Below are positions 34,389 through 43,158 of a DNA stretch of 64,000 nucleotides, in pieces (positions within the stretch are counted from its first letter, which is position 1; every line of letters begins with the position of its first letter). The position numbers were made by a program, and so were the translations under genes. This DNA is from Marinomonas mediterranea MMB-1 (GTDB lineage Bacteria > Pseudomonadota > Gammaproteobacteria > Pseudomonadales > Marinomonadaceae). The stretch spans positions 2,604,001 through 2,668,000 of the forward strand of contig NC_015276.1 of NCBI RefSeq assembly GCF_000192865.1, written 5' to 3'. The notes beneath the pieces are model-generated. The model had not been told where the DNA came from. It ran no database searches and saw only the letters and a program-made list of their open reading frames with translations.

Positions 34389-35546
34389 ATGAATACTCAA
34401 TACGATCTGATTGTATTAGGCGGAGGCCCTGCGGGGCTTGCCGTCGCGACCCTACAAGCTCGACAAGGAAAAACAGTCGCTCTCATTGATAATTCAGATC
34501 CCCACGCTGAAAAAGTAGGTGAATCCGTTCCAGCTAGCTTCAACCCTCTATTAAAGAAACTAGGACTGCCCGAGTTGACCGACGAACATCATTGCCGCAT
34601 AGCAGGAAGCGACGCCTACTGGTCAGGCAGCAGAGTCAAATACGACTTTATGTTGCACTTAAACGGATCAGACTGGCGCCTAAATAGACGGCAATTCGAA
34701 AAAGATCTTCTCGATGCAGCCATTCAAAGCGGCGTCGAGGTCGTCTCAACGCAAGCAACTCAATTAGGCAAGAGTGATGCTATTAACGGCTCTCACATCT
34801 GGTGTGTATCCACCACATCACGCTCTCTGCCTTATATCAGCCAATTTATTATCGATGCTAGCGGCCGAAGCGGCCTCATTGCACGAAAATTAAACGTTAA
34901 AAAATACAAAAGCGAACCCTTGATCGCGCTCTGGGCGAGCGTCGAAATCAGTGAAGAACGCTATCAATATCTTAGCAGCGAAACGCTTATTGAAACACAG
35001 CATAATGGTTGGTGGTACGCGGCGAAACTGCCTAATAGAAAGCTCATGTTTGTATTTCATACTGACTCAAGCTTTGCAGTACGAGCTGCACATAATCATT
35101 CACTTTGGTTCGAAAGTTTGCTCGAAACCAATCTTATATCCAAAACGTTCCCTGTTTCACTACTCAAGAACACATTAGTCAACACGCATAATGCCCGAAG
35201 CTCTGTTTTGGATACACCCTTTGGCTCAAGTTGGGCTGCGTGTGGCGACGCGGCAATTGGCTTTGATCCTGTTTCCTCGCAGGGAATATACAACGCTATT
35301 GCCACAGCGGGCATGCTCGATAAAGCACTCAACAGCCCAGATCGAACGCGTGCTCTAGAGCACTATGGCGATACTCTAAAACAGGTCGCAAAAGTGTACA
35401 TGCAAAAAAGAATCGCGCTTTATGAGCAAGCAAAACGATTTTACCAAACCGAGTTTTGGATAAACCAATGCCGATACGAGAAACGACGCGATTCAGACAG
35501 TGAAAATCAAAGCGCCATCAGCAACCCAGAAGCGGCAACTGCTTAA
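34389..35546 (+). CDS. LodB-like flavoprotein (CTQ maturation)
   Basis: The 385-aa protein is an FAD-dependent hydroxylase of the tryptophan-halogenase/LodB group: dinucleotide-binding LIVLGGGPAGLAVATLQARQ near residues 7-26, the GES motif in KVGESVPASF, and the FAD-binding CGDAAIGFDPVSSQGIYNA near 280-298. LodB-type proteins hydroxylate the Trp of the partner oxidase as a step of CTQ formation. Each LodA-like protein needs its own partner, so the pair is a unit. The 3' end overlaps the convergent DUF1801 gene by 29 bp. Confidence 0.9.
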   Translation: MNTQYDLIVLGGGPAGLAVATLQARQGKTVALIDNSDPHAEKVGESVPASFNPLLKKLGLPELTDEHHCRIAGSDAYWSGSRVKYDFMLHLNGSDWRLNRRQFEKDLLDAAIQSGVEVVSTQATQLGKSDAINGSHIWCVSTTSRSLPYISQFIIDASGRSGLIARKLNVKKYKSEPLIALWASVEISEERYQYLSSETLIETQHNGWWYAAKLPNRKLMFVFHTDSSFAVRAAHNHSLWFESLLETNLISKTFPVSLLKNTLVNTHNARSSVLDTPFGSSWAACGDAAIGFDPVSSQGIYNAIATAGMLDKALNSPDRTRALEHYGDTLKQVAKVYMQKRIALYEQAKRFYQTEFWINQCRYEKRRDSDSENQSAISNPEAATA

Positions 35547-35922
35547 GCGAATGATAACGCAACGCGAGCGACAGACAATGCGTTAATTGGACAGAGGGAA
35601 ACGGCGCCTTAATTCTTAATACGATAGCGCGTTTTCCCTGGTACTCTAACTGATCGCCATAGACTTCGCGAAATGTTTCCACCAGCTTAGTTTGACAATG
35701 AAAAAAGACGAAGCAACGCTCTGGAAAGTCGGGGTTCCAGTCAAAACGCACCGTACTTCCGCCTTTTACGAGGTAACTTGGCTGCCCCCACTTCAAAGTC
35801 TCTTCGACGTTTCCAAGTTGATACTCGTCTGCAATATCGTAGATTGCTTGGCGAATTTGAATAAGAACAGACACGGCTTCACGAGGGTACAAATCAACTT
35901 TGTTTTTTACCAGCACATCCAT
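35518..35922 (-). CDS. DUF1801 (YdhG-like) protein
   Basis: The 134-aa protein shows the DUF1801 pattern: IRQAIYDIADEYQLGNVEETLKWGQPSY near residues 24-51 (the WGQPxY turn is diagnostic) and RFDWNPDFPERCFVFFHCQTKL near 60-81. It is a small soluble protein with an iron-chaperone-like (YdhG) fold, of unknown function. The ATG at 35922 has GAAGGT upstream and is preferred over a TTG 5 codons earlier. It converges on, and overlaps, the LodB-like gene. Confidence 0.75.
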   Translation of the reverse strand: MDVLVKNKVDLYPREAVSVLIQIRQAIYDIADEYQLGNVEETLKWGQPSYLVKGGSTVRFDWNPDFPERCFVFFHCQTKLVETFREVYGDQLEYQGKRAIVLRIKAPFPSVQLTHCLSLALRYHSLKQLPLLGC

Positions 35923-36036
35923 TTTTGTTACCTTCAAACGTCATTTACTCGAATTAGAATCCAATATAGATTACAGATTAAGCCAACTTTCTGTACGTTT
36001 GCAACGTGAAATTGTCTAAAACTAAGGAGTGTCAAA

Positions 36037-36903
36037 GTGAGTAATAAAACATACGACGAACTGGTACAAGAAGTACGAGCTTTAACCGAGAGCATTGCAA
36101 ATTTCCCCGAAAAACGATTGCAAGTACGACAGGCGTTCTACGAAAAATACGGCTACTGCGTACAAGATGGACACAGTTATGGTCGATCCGAAATTGCGTT
36201 TTTGAAATGGGAGATCAAACGCGGTGTTTTAAACCCTCTTGACGACAAAGAACAGCCTGGCAGCGTGTGGTGGAGGAATACCAATCTCAACTTCATCTTC
36301 ATGTCCGAACTTGCAGGCGCAATGAAAGAAAACAACGTTACCAACCCTGATGCCCCAATGCCTGTCTTAAATTGGCTAAACTTTATCAACAACCCAACGC
36401 CAGAGACATGGTATATCGCTCACAACTCCACCATATTGGACGGTTTTAAGCGCTATGAAGGGTGTGTTGCACTAGAAAACAATATTGAGAAAAAGTTTCT
36501 CAATATTACGCTTTATCGCTTAATGTTCGCCCAAGCAATGGTTGAAGAAGTGACTATATTTCCGGAATTGGCCGAATTCATTGCCGATCCACGTGGGATT
36601 GGCGTCAAACTCTTAACGAGTTTACCTGATTTTTACCCACCGCATTACCCGCTTACTGAGGGCGACCTTAAAATTATTTTGGGCAAAGAAGGCGGCTGGC
36701 AAGATGATATGGTCTTTATTTTGGACAATATCATTCTCTTAAATTTAGGTAAGTTGTATAACGCTGCGTCAAAATGGAATGAGTCGCCATTCCTAATGGA
36801 TTACGTGAAAACAAAAGAGTTTTTGGGTGTTAAACGTTATCGACCTATCTATGGCAAAAGAGATGGCATGCCAGATCAATGCAGTAACATAATAGGCGTT
36901 TAA
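36037..36903 (+). CDS. Hypothetical protein, 288 aa
   Basis: I do not recognise this soluble protein. It has a helical N-terminus with EKRLQVRQAFYEKYGYCVQDG near residues 25-45 split by charged turns, a central tryptophan-rich part (SVWWRNTNLNF; PETWYIAHNS), and a C-terminal LGVKRYRPIYGKRDGMP segment. The start is GTG with AAGGAG 8 bases upstream. It is monocistronic with a clear terminator 83 bp downstream. A link to the LodA-like pair is possible by position only. Confidence 0.6.
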   Translation: MSNKTYDELVQEVRALTESIANFPEKRLQVRQAFYEKYGYCVQDGHSYGRSEIAFLKWEIKRGVLNPLDDKEQPGSVWWRNTNLNFIFMSELAGAMKENNVTNPDAPMPVLNWLNFINNPTPETWYIAHNSTILDGFKRYEGCVALENNIEKKFLNITLYRLMFAQAMVEEVTIFPELAEFIADPRGIGVKLLTSLPDFYPPHYPLTEGDLKIILGKEGGWQDDMVFILDNIILLNLGKLYNAASKWNESPFLMDYVKTKEFLGVKRYRPIYGKRDGMPDQCSNIIGV

Positions 36904-36985
36904 CCATTCAGTCGTAATGTGATCCAGAACACTGAAGCGATGCAATGTAATACACCAGCGTAAGTAACGAAGAAACATGCAAAAA

Positions 36986-37020
36986 TAAAAAAGGAAGGCA
37001 TAAAGCCTTCCTTTTTTATT
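36986..37020 (+). terminator. Rho-independent terminator
   Basis: AAAAGGAAGGC and GCCTTCCTTTT form an 11-bp stem around ATAAA, followed by a T-rich tail on the plus strand; A-rich flanks make it bidirectional. It ends the 288-aa gene. Confidence 0.85.
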
Positions 37021-37068
37021 TTTAATCACTCAAAGACACAATAAAGATAGCCAGCGTATCTCCTTTGA

Positions 37069-37104
37069 GTCTTTCAGAGAAACAACTTATCTTCGTGAAG
37101 AGTG
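37069..37104. repeat. MITE internal relic
   Basis: These 36 bases match the interior of the MITE at 62308-62572 (the part around 62449-62484) at 33 of 36 positions. Terminal repeats are not visible, so it is an old fragment. Confidence 0.55.
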
Positions 37105-37118
37105 GTTTAATGGAATTG

Positions 37119-37841
37119 CTACAGCGAATCCAGCAACTCTTTACGTTTTGACTCAAAGTCAGATTTATTGATTAGTCCTTCGTCGAATAACTCTTTCAAT
37201 GTCTGTAATTTTACACGTACTTCGCTAGATATAACGTCACTTTCTTCACCCACAATAGAGCTACGTTTACCTGTAATCGTTTCATCGATTGTTGCTACGA
37301 AAATGGAATTATAGGAACCTTGTTTTTGGTAGCGGCAATCATAGTCACCTCCCCCACTCCAAGGCCTATTTTTCCACTCTCGTATTAACTGGGTGTCATA
37401 GGTGCACTTACGTATTTGCCCAAGCTTGATTAGGTTACGACCTTCTATCTGGAACTTTTCAATCACACTCCACGACCAATGCGAATTATCAGGATGTTGG
37501 CGTACAGGTTGAGGAGCCTCAAGATAAAACTCCTCGTGATGACCATAGGTTAGATACAAGTAGCTTCCATCATACACCGCAAGCACTTTGGAGCGCGTCC
37601 AAGTACAATCCGTACAGGTATACCAGCCATAAAGCACGTTATCTTCACCCAGTCGCTCAAACTGTATATACAAACCATTACTGACATATTGTCGATAAAT
37701 CTTTTCTTTTGGGGCAACAGGCTCAATGCTGATCATTTTTTTGAATACTTCTGTCTCCAACATGGGAGACGGATAATAAAGCGTAGAACACCCACTTACT
37801 CCCACCATAACAACAATGAGAAACAGCCAACGTTTTATCAT
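37119..37841 (-). CDS. SHOCT-domain lipoprotein
   Basis: The 240-aa protein has a lipoprotein signal (RWLFLIVVMVGVSGC, acylated Cys about residue 18). The central part, with YGWYTCTDCTWTRSK, has a possible disulfide or metal CxxC. The last 35 residues (VRVKLQTLKELFDEGLINKSDFESKRKELL, seen in two parts) are a SHOCT-type C-terminal helical hairpin. The ATG at 37841 with GAGGAAG upstream is preferred over an upstream start. It would sit in the cell envelope. Function is unknown. The gene is divergent from the LysE-type gene. Confidence 0.7.
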   Translation of the reverse strand: MIKRWLFLIVVMVGVSGCSTLYYPSPMLETEVFKKMISIEPVAPKEKIYRQYVSNGLYIQFERLGEDNVLYGWYTCTDCTWTRSKVLAVYDGSYLYLTYGHHEEFYLEAPQPVRQHPDNSHWSWSVIEKFQIEGRNLIKLGQIRKCTYDTQLIREWKNRPWSGGGDYDCRYQKQGSYNSIFVATIDETITGKRSSIVGEESDVISSEVRVKLQTLKELFDEGLINKSDFESKRKELLDSL

Positions 37842-37984
37842 ATCTATTCTTCCTCTTTCCAAACTCGACAATATGCGTGCACATGAACTATCAACCCTCT
37901 ATAAAGAATTGATTTCGAATTAAATATCGCAATACAGTAATGTAACAGACAAGACGCTCAATTGTTGAGCTAAAAAGGATAATT

Positions 37985-38900
37985 ATGGATTTATCAAACG
38001 TTATTAGCTTTGCACTCGTTGCCTCTTTACTTGTTATGTCGCCGGGACCAAACGGACTATTGATCGCTAAAACGGTGCCAATCTCGGGAAAATCAGCCGG
38101 ATTCGCAAATATTTTTGGCTTTGTTACGGCTTTTTTCTTACAAGGCAGCCTGTCAATATTGGGCATTGCTTTGATACTGACTCAATCCGCTCAACTCTTC
38201 TTCATCGTAAAAATGTTAGGCGCTGCTTATTTATGCTGGATTGGAATAAAAGCAATTCGATCAGCGTGGGGGCGAAGTCAAGCCTCAACAGCACAGAAGG
38301 CCTCTCAAAATGTGCCTCAAAATAAAGACAAGAAAGTCCATTTAATGGGTGCTTTTTTTGAGGGTTTCCTAACCAATGCCCTGAACCCTAAAACGGCTAT
38401 GTTTTACCTTGCGGCATTTCCTCAATTTTTGCCTGCTGGCGCAAATGCGACAGAGGCTTTTACTTTGGTATTTGTACATTCTTTACTAAATATCGCATGG
38501 TTTGCAGGTATGGTCTTGCTGTTAGCGAAACTGTCAAACACAACCCGCAACAAGACGTTCCAGAAATGGTCAAGGAAGGTACGAATAAGTCTTATGAAAT
38601 TCAGTCTTATCAGAGAAACAGCTTATTAAGGCGAGAGTGAGCAGGAATGTTAATACCTTTCAATCACTCTTAACGAAGATAGGCTGTTTCTCTGAAAGAC
38701 CCAAAGGGCGAGGGCTAAACTCTCTTTAATTCTTTGTTAACTTTCTTGCCAATATGCTCAATATTGGACGGCGAAACTTGCCTCGAATAAAGAAGAGTTA
38801 TCCACACGCTGAAGCCAGTAGACTTGTTCACACCTTCCTTACAACGACAGGCGTTATTTTTATGGGCTTTGGTGCAAAGCTTGCCATGCTAAAACCATAA
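37985..38900 (+). pseudogene. LysE/RhtB-type amino-acid exporter, interrupted by a MITE
   Basis: Residues 1-195 match a six-helix LysE/RhtB exporter, with the typical MSPGPNGLLIAKTVPISGKSAG motif near residues 18-40 (shown as MSPGPNGLL). At 38573, after FQKWS, the reading frame runs into a 265-bp MITE and ends at a stop in it (38629). The true C-terminus is found in the sequence directly after the MITE (38841-38900), which reads TTGVIFMGFGAKLAMLKP and a stop. So the exporter lost its last helix and gained about 19 foreign residues. It is probably inactive; a partly folded truncated protein of 214 aa may still be made. Confidence 0.85.
38574..38838 (+). mobile_element. MITE, 265 bp, inserted in the LysE-type gene
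   Basis: The element begins GGAAGGTACGAATAAGTC and, read inward from the right end, GGAAGGTGTGAACAAGTC (three differences of 18). It is about 97% identical, in inverted orientation, to 62308-62572. An internal 12-bp inverted pair (CAGAGAAACAGC, 38611-38622, and GCTGTTTCTCTG, 38683-38694) predicts a strong hairpin. It codes for no protein. The flanks (TCAA and TTAC) show no clear target duplication. Confidence 0.85.
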
Positions 38901-38902
38901 CT

Positions 38903-39808
38903 CTACTCAGAGAACATCTCAAATATCAAGTTTCGAAACCACACATTGCCTGAATCTTGATGAAAACGCCGGTGCCAAAACATATTGATTTGCGCCGGCG
39001 GTATCTCTATAGGGTGTTTTTTAATTTCTAACGATAGGGTTTCTGCTGTCTGTAAAGCCAGCTTCTCTGTCACCGTTGCAATTAAGTCCGTATTTGCAAC
39101 GATGTAGGGTGCGGAGATGAAATGCGGTAATTTGAGTTTGCTAACCCTTGCTATACCACTTTTCGTCAGTATTTTCTCTACTCTTCCATGTCCCGTATCG
39201 TGCGCTTCAATAATGATATGTTCCGATTTTGCAAACTCCTCAAGCGACAGCTCACCTTTAGCAAAAGGGTGGTCTTTTCGCATCAAGCAGACATAATCCT
39301 GATCAAATAAGCGACGTTGATAGAACCCCGCTTCTAATTGGGGAAGTAGCCCGATCGCTAAGTCGATACTTCCTGTCTCAAGCTCTTCTTTTAGGGTGTG
39401 GCCATGATCTCGTACTGTACTTACGGTCACATTCGGAGCGTACTGAGCAAGATGCGCCATGAGCTGTGGCAATAGGTACATCTCTCCCAAGTCAGTCATG
39501 TTAATACAGAAAGAACGGTCACTTGTTAAAGGATCAAAACGCTCTTTGTAGTTCAGACCGTCTTGAAGCGTACTCAATGCATACCCAACAGATTCGGCAA
39601 TACTGTCCGCGAAAGGGGTTGGCCGCATACCGCGCGCCGTTCGTTCAAAGAGTTCATCATTAAGCGCCTTTCTCAAACGCGCCAACGCGTTGCTAACAGC
39701 AGGTTGAGTCAATCCTAACTGCTCGGCGACAGGGCCGGTTTTGCGCTCTCGGTACATCAACTGAAATACAACCAGAAGATTTAAATCGATGTCTTGAAGT
39801 CGAATCAT
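38903..39808 (-). CDS. LysR-family regulator, NahR/DntR-like
   Basis: The 301-aa protein has the N-terminal pattern of the NahR/NagR/DntR group: DLNLLVVFQLMYRERKTGPVAEQLGLTQPAVSNALARLR (residues about 8-46, here the winged helix), then a ligand domain with ITIN-like INMTDLGEMYLLPQLMA and a C-terminal MFWHRRFHQDSGNVWFR, where NahR-like proteins have WHxRxxxDP. NahR-type activators respond to salicylate or related aromatics. It is divergent from the salicylate 5-hydroxylase genes 127 bp away, which it most likely controls. Confidence 0.88.
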   Translation of the reverse strand: MIRLQDIDLNLLVVFQLMYRERKTGPVAEQLGLTQPAVSNALARLRKALNDELFERTARGMRPTPFADSIAESVGYALSTLQDGLNYKERFDPLTSDRSFCINMTDLGEMYLLPQLMAHLAQYAPNVTVSTVRDHGHTLKEELETGSIDLAIGLLPQLEAGFYQRRLFDQDYVCLMRKDHPFAKGELSLEEFAKSEHIIIEAHDTGHGRVEKILTKSGIARVSKLKLPHFISAPYIVANTDLIATVTEKLALQTAETLSLEIKKHPIEIPPAQINMFWHRRFHQDSGNVWFRNLIFEMFSE

Positions 39809-39827
39809 AATTGAGACCTCACCAGCA

Positions 39828-39867
39828 TGAATATCTATTATTATCGTTATTTTATATCTGAATATCT
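39828..39867. promoter_or_regulatory. Repeated motif in the divergent control region
   Basis: TGAATATCT occurs at 39828-39836 and 39859-39867, 31 bp apart (three helical turns), between the LysR-type gene and the hydroxylase operon. This is a plausible pair of contact sites for a LysR tetramer, but it does not match the NahR consensus that I remember. Confidence 0.4.
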
Positions 39868-39935
39868 TATCAGACTCTATAGTTTAGACCATACGCGATT
39901 GCACACATATCCAACAACAATCATTAAGAGCAACG

Positions 39936-40922
39936 ATGGACATACTAATCAAACCAATCAATAAAACCATTAACGCTTCTTCCAGCACCACCTTATTGGA
40001 AGCCCTAATGGAAAACGACATCCCGATTTCCTACAGTTGTTTGTCTGGTCGTTGTGGAACATGCCGTTGCAAGATTCTTGACGGCGCAGTCGCGGGGCCC
40101 TCAGCAGCGGAAGGCAAACTTGCAAGACATGGTCAGTATGTTTTGGCCTGCCAAAGCAGACTCGAGTCCGACTGCGTCATTGAGATTCCAGAACCCGATG
40201 AGATTGTGACGCACCCAACCAAAACGCTAAAAGCCAAGATAGTGGCCTATGAAACGTTATCTCCCGATGTTCGCCGCTTGTTATTAAAGCCAAGCAAAAC
40301 GTTTGAGTATGCTCCGGGGCAATTTTCAAACCTGACATTTTGGCGAGAAGACGGCACACGGTCTTACTCAATGGCCGGCGTCACTCAAGATGAACTGTTG
40401 GAATTTCACATTCGAATTGTCCCCAATGGCCGCGTTACTGGGCGTCTTGACGATACCGTAAAAATCGGCGAAAGCATAAAACTCAATGGTCCATTAGGCG
40501 CATCATACCTTCGCAGAAAAACCACGTCCCCTATGCTGTGCGTCGCTACAGGAACAGGCCTAGCACCAATACTGTCTATCGTTCGTGGAGCGCTTGAGTC
40601 CGGTATGAAAAACGACATTCATTTGATCTTCGGAGCGCGTACCGAAAAAGATTTATATGGCACCGATGTCCTTAAACAGCTCGAAGACAAGTACGCGAAT
40701 TTTCAGTACATGATCACGCTTGACCATTTTCCAGTGGGCACCAACTACTTTCGTGGTCTGGTGACCGATGCCATTACAGAGCACTTTATCGATCTACTCA
40801 ATTGGCGCATTTACCTAGCTGGCGCGCCCTCTATGGTCGAAGCCGCATCGCTTGCTTGTACGAAACGAGGAGCAAACATCGAACAAATTTACGCGGATGC
40901 GTTTTATCCAAGTGGTGTTTGA
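39936..40922 (+). CDS. nagAa: Ferredoxin reductase of salicylate 5-hydroxylase (NagAa-like)
   Basis: The 328-aa protein has an N-terminal plant-type 2Fe-2S domain with cysteines in SCLSGRCGTCRCK (about residues 35-47) and ACQ (about 72). The FAD domain follows with RSYSMAG near 147-153, then the NAD domain with CVATGTGLAPILSI near 205-218. The order Fe2S2-FAD-NAD is as in NagAa/NahAa. It passes electrons from NAD(P)H to the Rieske ferredoxin. First gene of a run of seven genes in one direction, with gaps of 69 bp or less except in front of the transporter. Confidence 0.9.
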   Translation: MDILIKPINKTINASSSTTLLEALMENDIPISYSCLSGRCGTCRCKILDGAVAGPSAAEGKLARHGQYVLACQSRLESDCVIEIPEPDEIVTHPTKTLKAKIVAYETLSPDVRRLLLKPSKTFEYAPGQFSNLTFWREDGTRSYSMAGVTQDELLEFHIRIVPNGRVTGRLDDTVKIGESIKLNGPLGASYLRRKTTSPMLCVATGTGLAPILSIVRGALESGMKNDIHLIFGARTEKDLYGTDVLKQLEDKYANFQYMITLDHFPVGTNYFRGLVTDAITEHFIDLLNWRIYLAGAPSMVEAASLACTKRGANIEQIYADAFYPSGV

Positions 40923-40991
40923 CCGGAAAAATAAACAGGAATGAGTAACACAACGTTTTAACCCAAAAATAAAGATAAAAAGGGTAATACA

Positions 40992-42248
40992 ATGAGTCAG
41001 ATAAACAGCAATACAAACGAACATGTTTGGAACCAAGAAGGAACCTGTCGCATTCCTTTTTGGACCTATACCAATGAAGACGTTCATAAAAAAGAACTTG
41101 AACGCCTCTTCTATCAAAAGCACTGGTGTTATGTCGGCCTAGAAGCTGAAATACCAGACCCTGGGGATTTCAAACGCACCGTCATAGGTGAACGCTCCGT
41201 CATTATGGTTAGAGATCAAGACGGCAGTATCTATGTCGTCGAAAACCTCTGCGCGCATCGGGGCATGCGTTTTTGTCGCGAGAAGCAAGGCAATACAAAA
41301 AGCTTCACTTGTCCCTATCACCAATGGAATTATGATCTTGAAGGCAATCTGCAAGGCGTGCCGTTTCGTCGAGGTGTAAAACAAGACGGGCAAGTTAAAG
41401 GTGGAATGCCAAAAGACTTTAAACCAGCAGATCATCACCTTACCAAGCTTCGCGTTGCACAACGCGGCGGTGTCGTATTCGCAAGCTTCGATCACGATAT
41501 CGAATCATTTGAAGATTTTCTCGGTCCAACGATCCTCAGCTATTTCGATCGTATGTTTAACGGTAGAAAGCTCACTCTATTGGGCTACAACAAACAACGC
41601 ATTCCAGGAAACTGGAAACTCATGCAGGAAAACATCAAAGATCCCTACCACCCTGGCCTACTGCACACTTGGTTTGTCACATTTGGTTTATGGCGAGCAG
41701 ATAATCGCTCAGAGCTAAAAATGGATGATCACTTTCGTCATGCTGCAATGATATCAACGCGTGGCGCCGGTGGCGAAAACGCTCAAACGACGAACGTTTC
41801 GAGCTTCAAAGAGTCAATGACGTTAAACGACCCAAGCTTCCTAGATGTAGAAGTGGAACCTTGGTGGGATGGCCCAACTGCCGTCATGATGACCATTTTC
41901 CCAAGCGTGATCCTGCAACAACAAGTAAACAGCGTCAGTACAAGGCATATACAGCCAAATGGACACGGTTCATTTGACTTTGTGTGGACTCATTTTGGCT
42001 ACGAAGACGACACAGAAGAAATGACCGAACGCCGCTTACGCCAAGCCAATCTATTTGGGCCTGCTGGATTCGTGTCGGCAGACGACGGCGAAGTCATCGA
42101 ATTTTCACAACAAGGATTCGAGCAAAAACCTAACCACCGTTCTTTAGCCGAGTTAGGTGGCAAAGGAATAGAAGAAACAGATCATATGGTTTCAGAAACC
42201 CTCATTCGAGGCATGTATGACTATTGGCGAAAATTGATGGAGGTGTAA
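40992..42248 (+). CDS. nagG: Salicylate 5-hydroxylase large subunit (NagG-like Rieske oxygenase)
   Basis: The 418-aa protein closely matches NagG of Ralstonia U2 as I remember it, over its full length. Rieske ligands are Cys87-His89 (CAHRGMRFC) and Cys107-His110 (CPYHQW). Mononuclear iron ligands are in the segment NIKDPYHPGLLH with His220 and His225, and the bridging Asp217. It hydroxylates salicylate at C5 to give gentisate. Its small subunit gene starts 2 bases after its stop. A related aromatic acid as true substrate is possible. Confidence 0.92.
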   Translation: MSQINSNTNEHVWNQEGTCRIPFWTYTNEDVHKKELERLFYQKHWCYVGLEAEIPDPGDFKRTVIGERSVIMVRDQDGSIYVVENLCAHRGMRFCREKQGNTKSFTCPYHQWNYDLEGNLQGVPFRRGVKQDGQVKGGMPKDFKPADHHLTKLRVAQRGGVVFASFDHDIESFEDFLGPTILSYFDRMFNGRKLTLLGYNKQRIPGNWKLMQENIKDPYHPGLLHTWFVTFGLWRADNRSELKMDDHFRHAAMISTRGAGGENAQTTNVSSFKESMTLNDPSFLDVEVEPWWDGPTAVMMTIFPSVILQQQVNSVSTRHIQPNGHGSFDFVWTHFGYEDDTEEMTERRLRQANLFGPAGFVSADDGEVIEFSQQGFEQKPNHRSLAELGGKGIEETDHMVSETLIRGMYDYWRKLMEV

Positions 42249-42250
42249 CC

Positions 42251-42727
42251 ATGCAGCCCGAAAAGTATTTACTGGTCAGTCAGTTTTATCAAGAGTACGC
42301 CGCGATCACCGACCAAGCAAAGTGGGAGGATTGGCTGGCTCTGTTTAGCGACGATTGCACTTATAAAATTCAATCGAGAGAAAACTACGACCGCAGCTTG
42401 CCTATGGCCACTTTATCTCTCACTGGCATCGGCATGTTGAAGGACCGTATTTACGGAATAACAGAAACCATATTTCACGATCCGTATCACCAACTTCATA
42501 CCGTGAACTCGCCCTTAATTCTAAGTGAGTCATCGTCAGGAAACATCATTGAATCTCAGGCGAACTATAGCGTTTACCGCACTAAAAACGATGGTATTGC
42601 CGAGGTGTTCAACGTCGGGCGATACCTTGATCGGCTGCGTTTAGTAGACGGTAAAATCAAGATTGAATCACGACTCTGTATTTTTGATAACGACATGATA
42701 TTGAACTCCCTAATCTATCCGATTTAA
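42251..42727 (+). CDS. nagH: Salicylate 5-hydroxylase small subunit (NagH-like)
   Basis: The 158-aa protein has the SnoaL/NTF2-like fold of ring-hydroxylating dioxygenase beta subunits and matches NagH (QFYQEYAAITDQAKWEDWLALFSDDCTYKIQ, in the first 45 residues; SRLCIFDNDMILNSLIYPI at the end). The ATG at 42251 is preferred over an earlier one inside the large subunit gene because GGAGG lies 8 bases upstream. It forms the structural beta subunit of the oxygenase. Confidence 0.92.
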   Translation: MQPEKYLLVSQFYQEYAAITDQAKWEDWLALFSDDCTYKIQSRENYDRSLPMATLSLTGIGMLKDRIYGITETIFHDPYHQLHTVNSPLILSESSSGNIIESQANYSVYRTKNDGIAEVFNVGRYLDRLRLVDGKIKIESRLCIFDNDMILNSLIYPI

Positions 42728-42771
42728 CGGAGCATCCGACTCAAATAACAACCATTAATAACGAGGCGATT

Positions 42772-43086
42772 ATGCAAGAAAACTGGATAAAAACGATTCA
42801 ATTGGATGACATTCCTGAAGACGATGTCATCGGCATCAACGTAGAAGGTCACCCTATTGCCCTTTATAAAGTCGAAGACGGCGTGTTTGCCACAGACAAT
42901 GTTTGCTCTCACGGAAGAGCCCTGTTGAGTGACGGTTTTCTCGAAGACGGAGAAATCGAATGCCCTCTTCATCAAGGCCGTTTTTGCATTAAAAGTGGCA
43001 AAGCAATGAGTGAACCGTTAACACACGATATCACGGCCTATCCGACTAAAACGGAGGGAGATCAGGTCTTTATAAAACTAGGATAA
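42772..43086 (+). CDS. nagAb: Rieske-type ferredoxin (NagAb-like)
   Basis: The 104-aa protein is a single Rieske domain with ligands in CSHGRALLSDGF (Cys-X-His near residues 43-45) and ECPLHQGRF (Cys-X2-His near 63-66). It carries electrons from the reductase to the oxygenase. ACGAGG is upstream of the start. With the three genes before it this gives a complete three-component hydroxylase. Confidence 0.93.
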   Translation: MQENWIKTIQLDDIPEDDVIGINVEGHPIALYKVEDGVFATDNVCSHGRALLSDGFLEDGEIECPLHQGRFCIKSGKAMSEPLTHDITAYPTKTEGDQVFIKLG

Positions 43087-43158
43087 AGCACGACCGCCAT
43101 ACAATACGGCCTAAATAAAAAGCCAGAAAAATAACTATAAATACACTGGAGAACAACA

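Noticed and set aside
38574..38838. Reading the MITE as a small regulatory RNA gene
   Set aside because: Terminal inverted repeats, identical length of two copies and a CTAG duplication identify it as a transposable element; an RNA role remains only a possibility.
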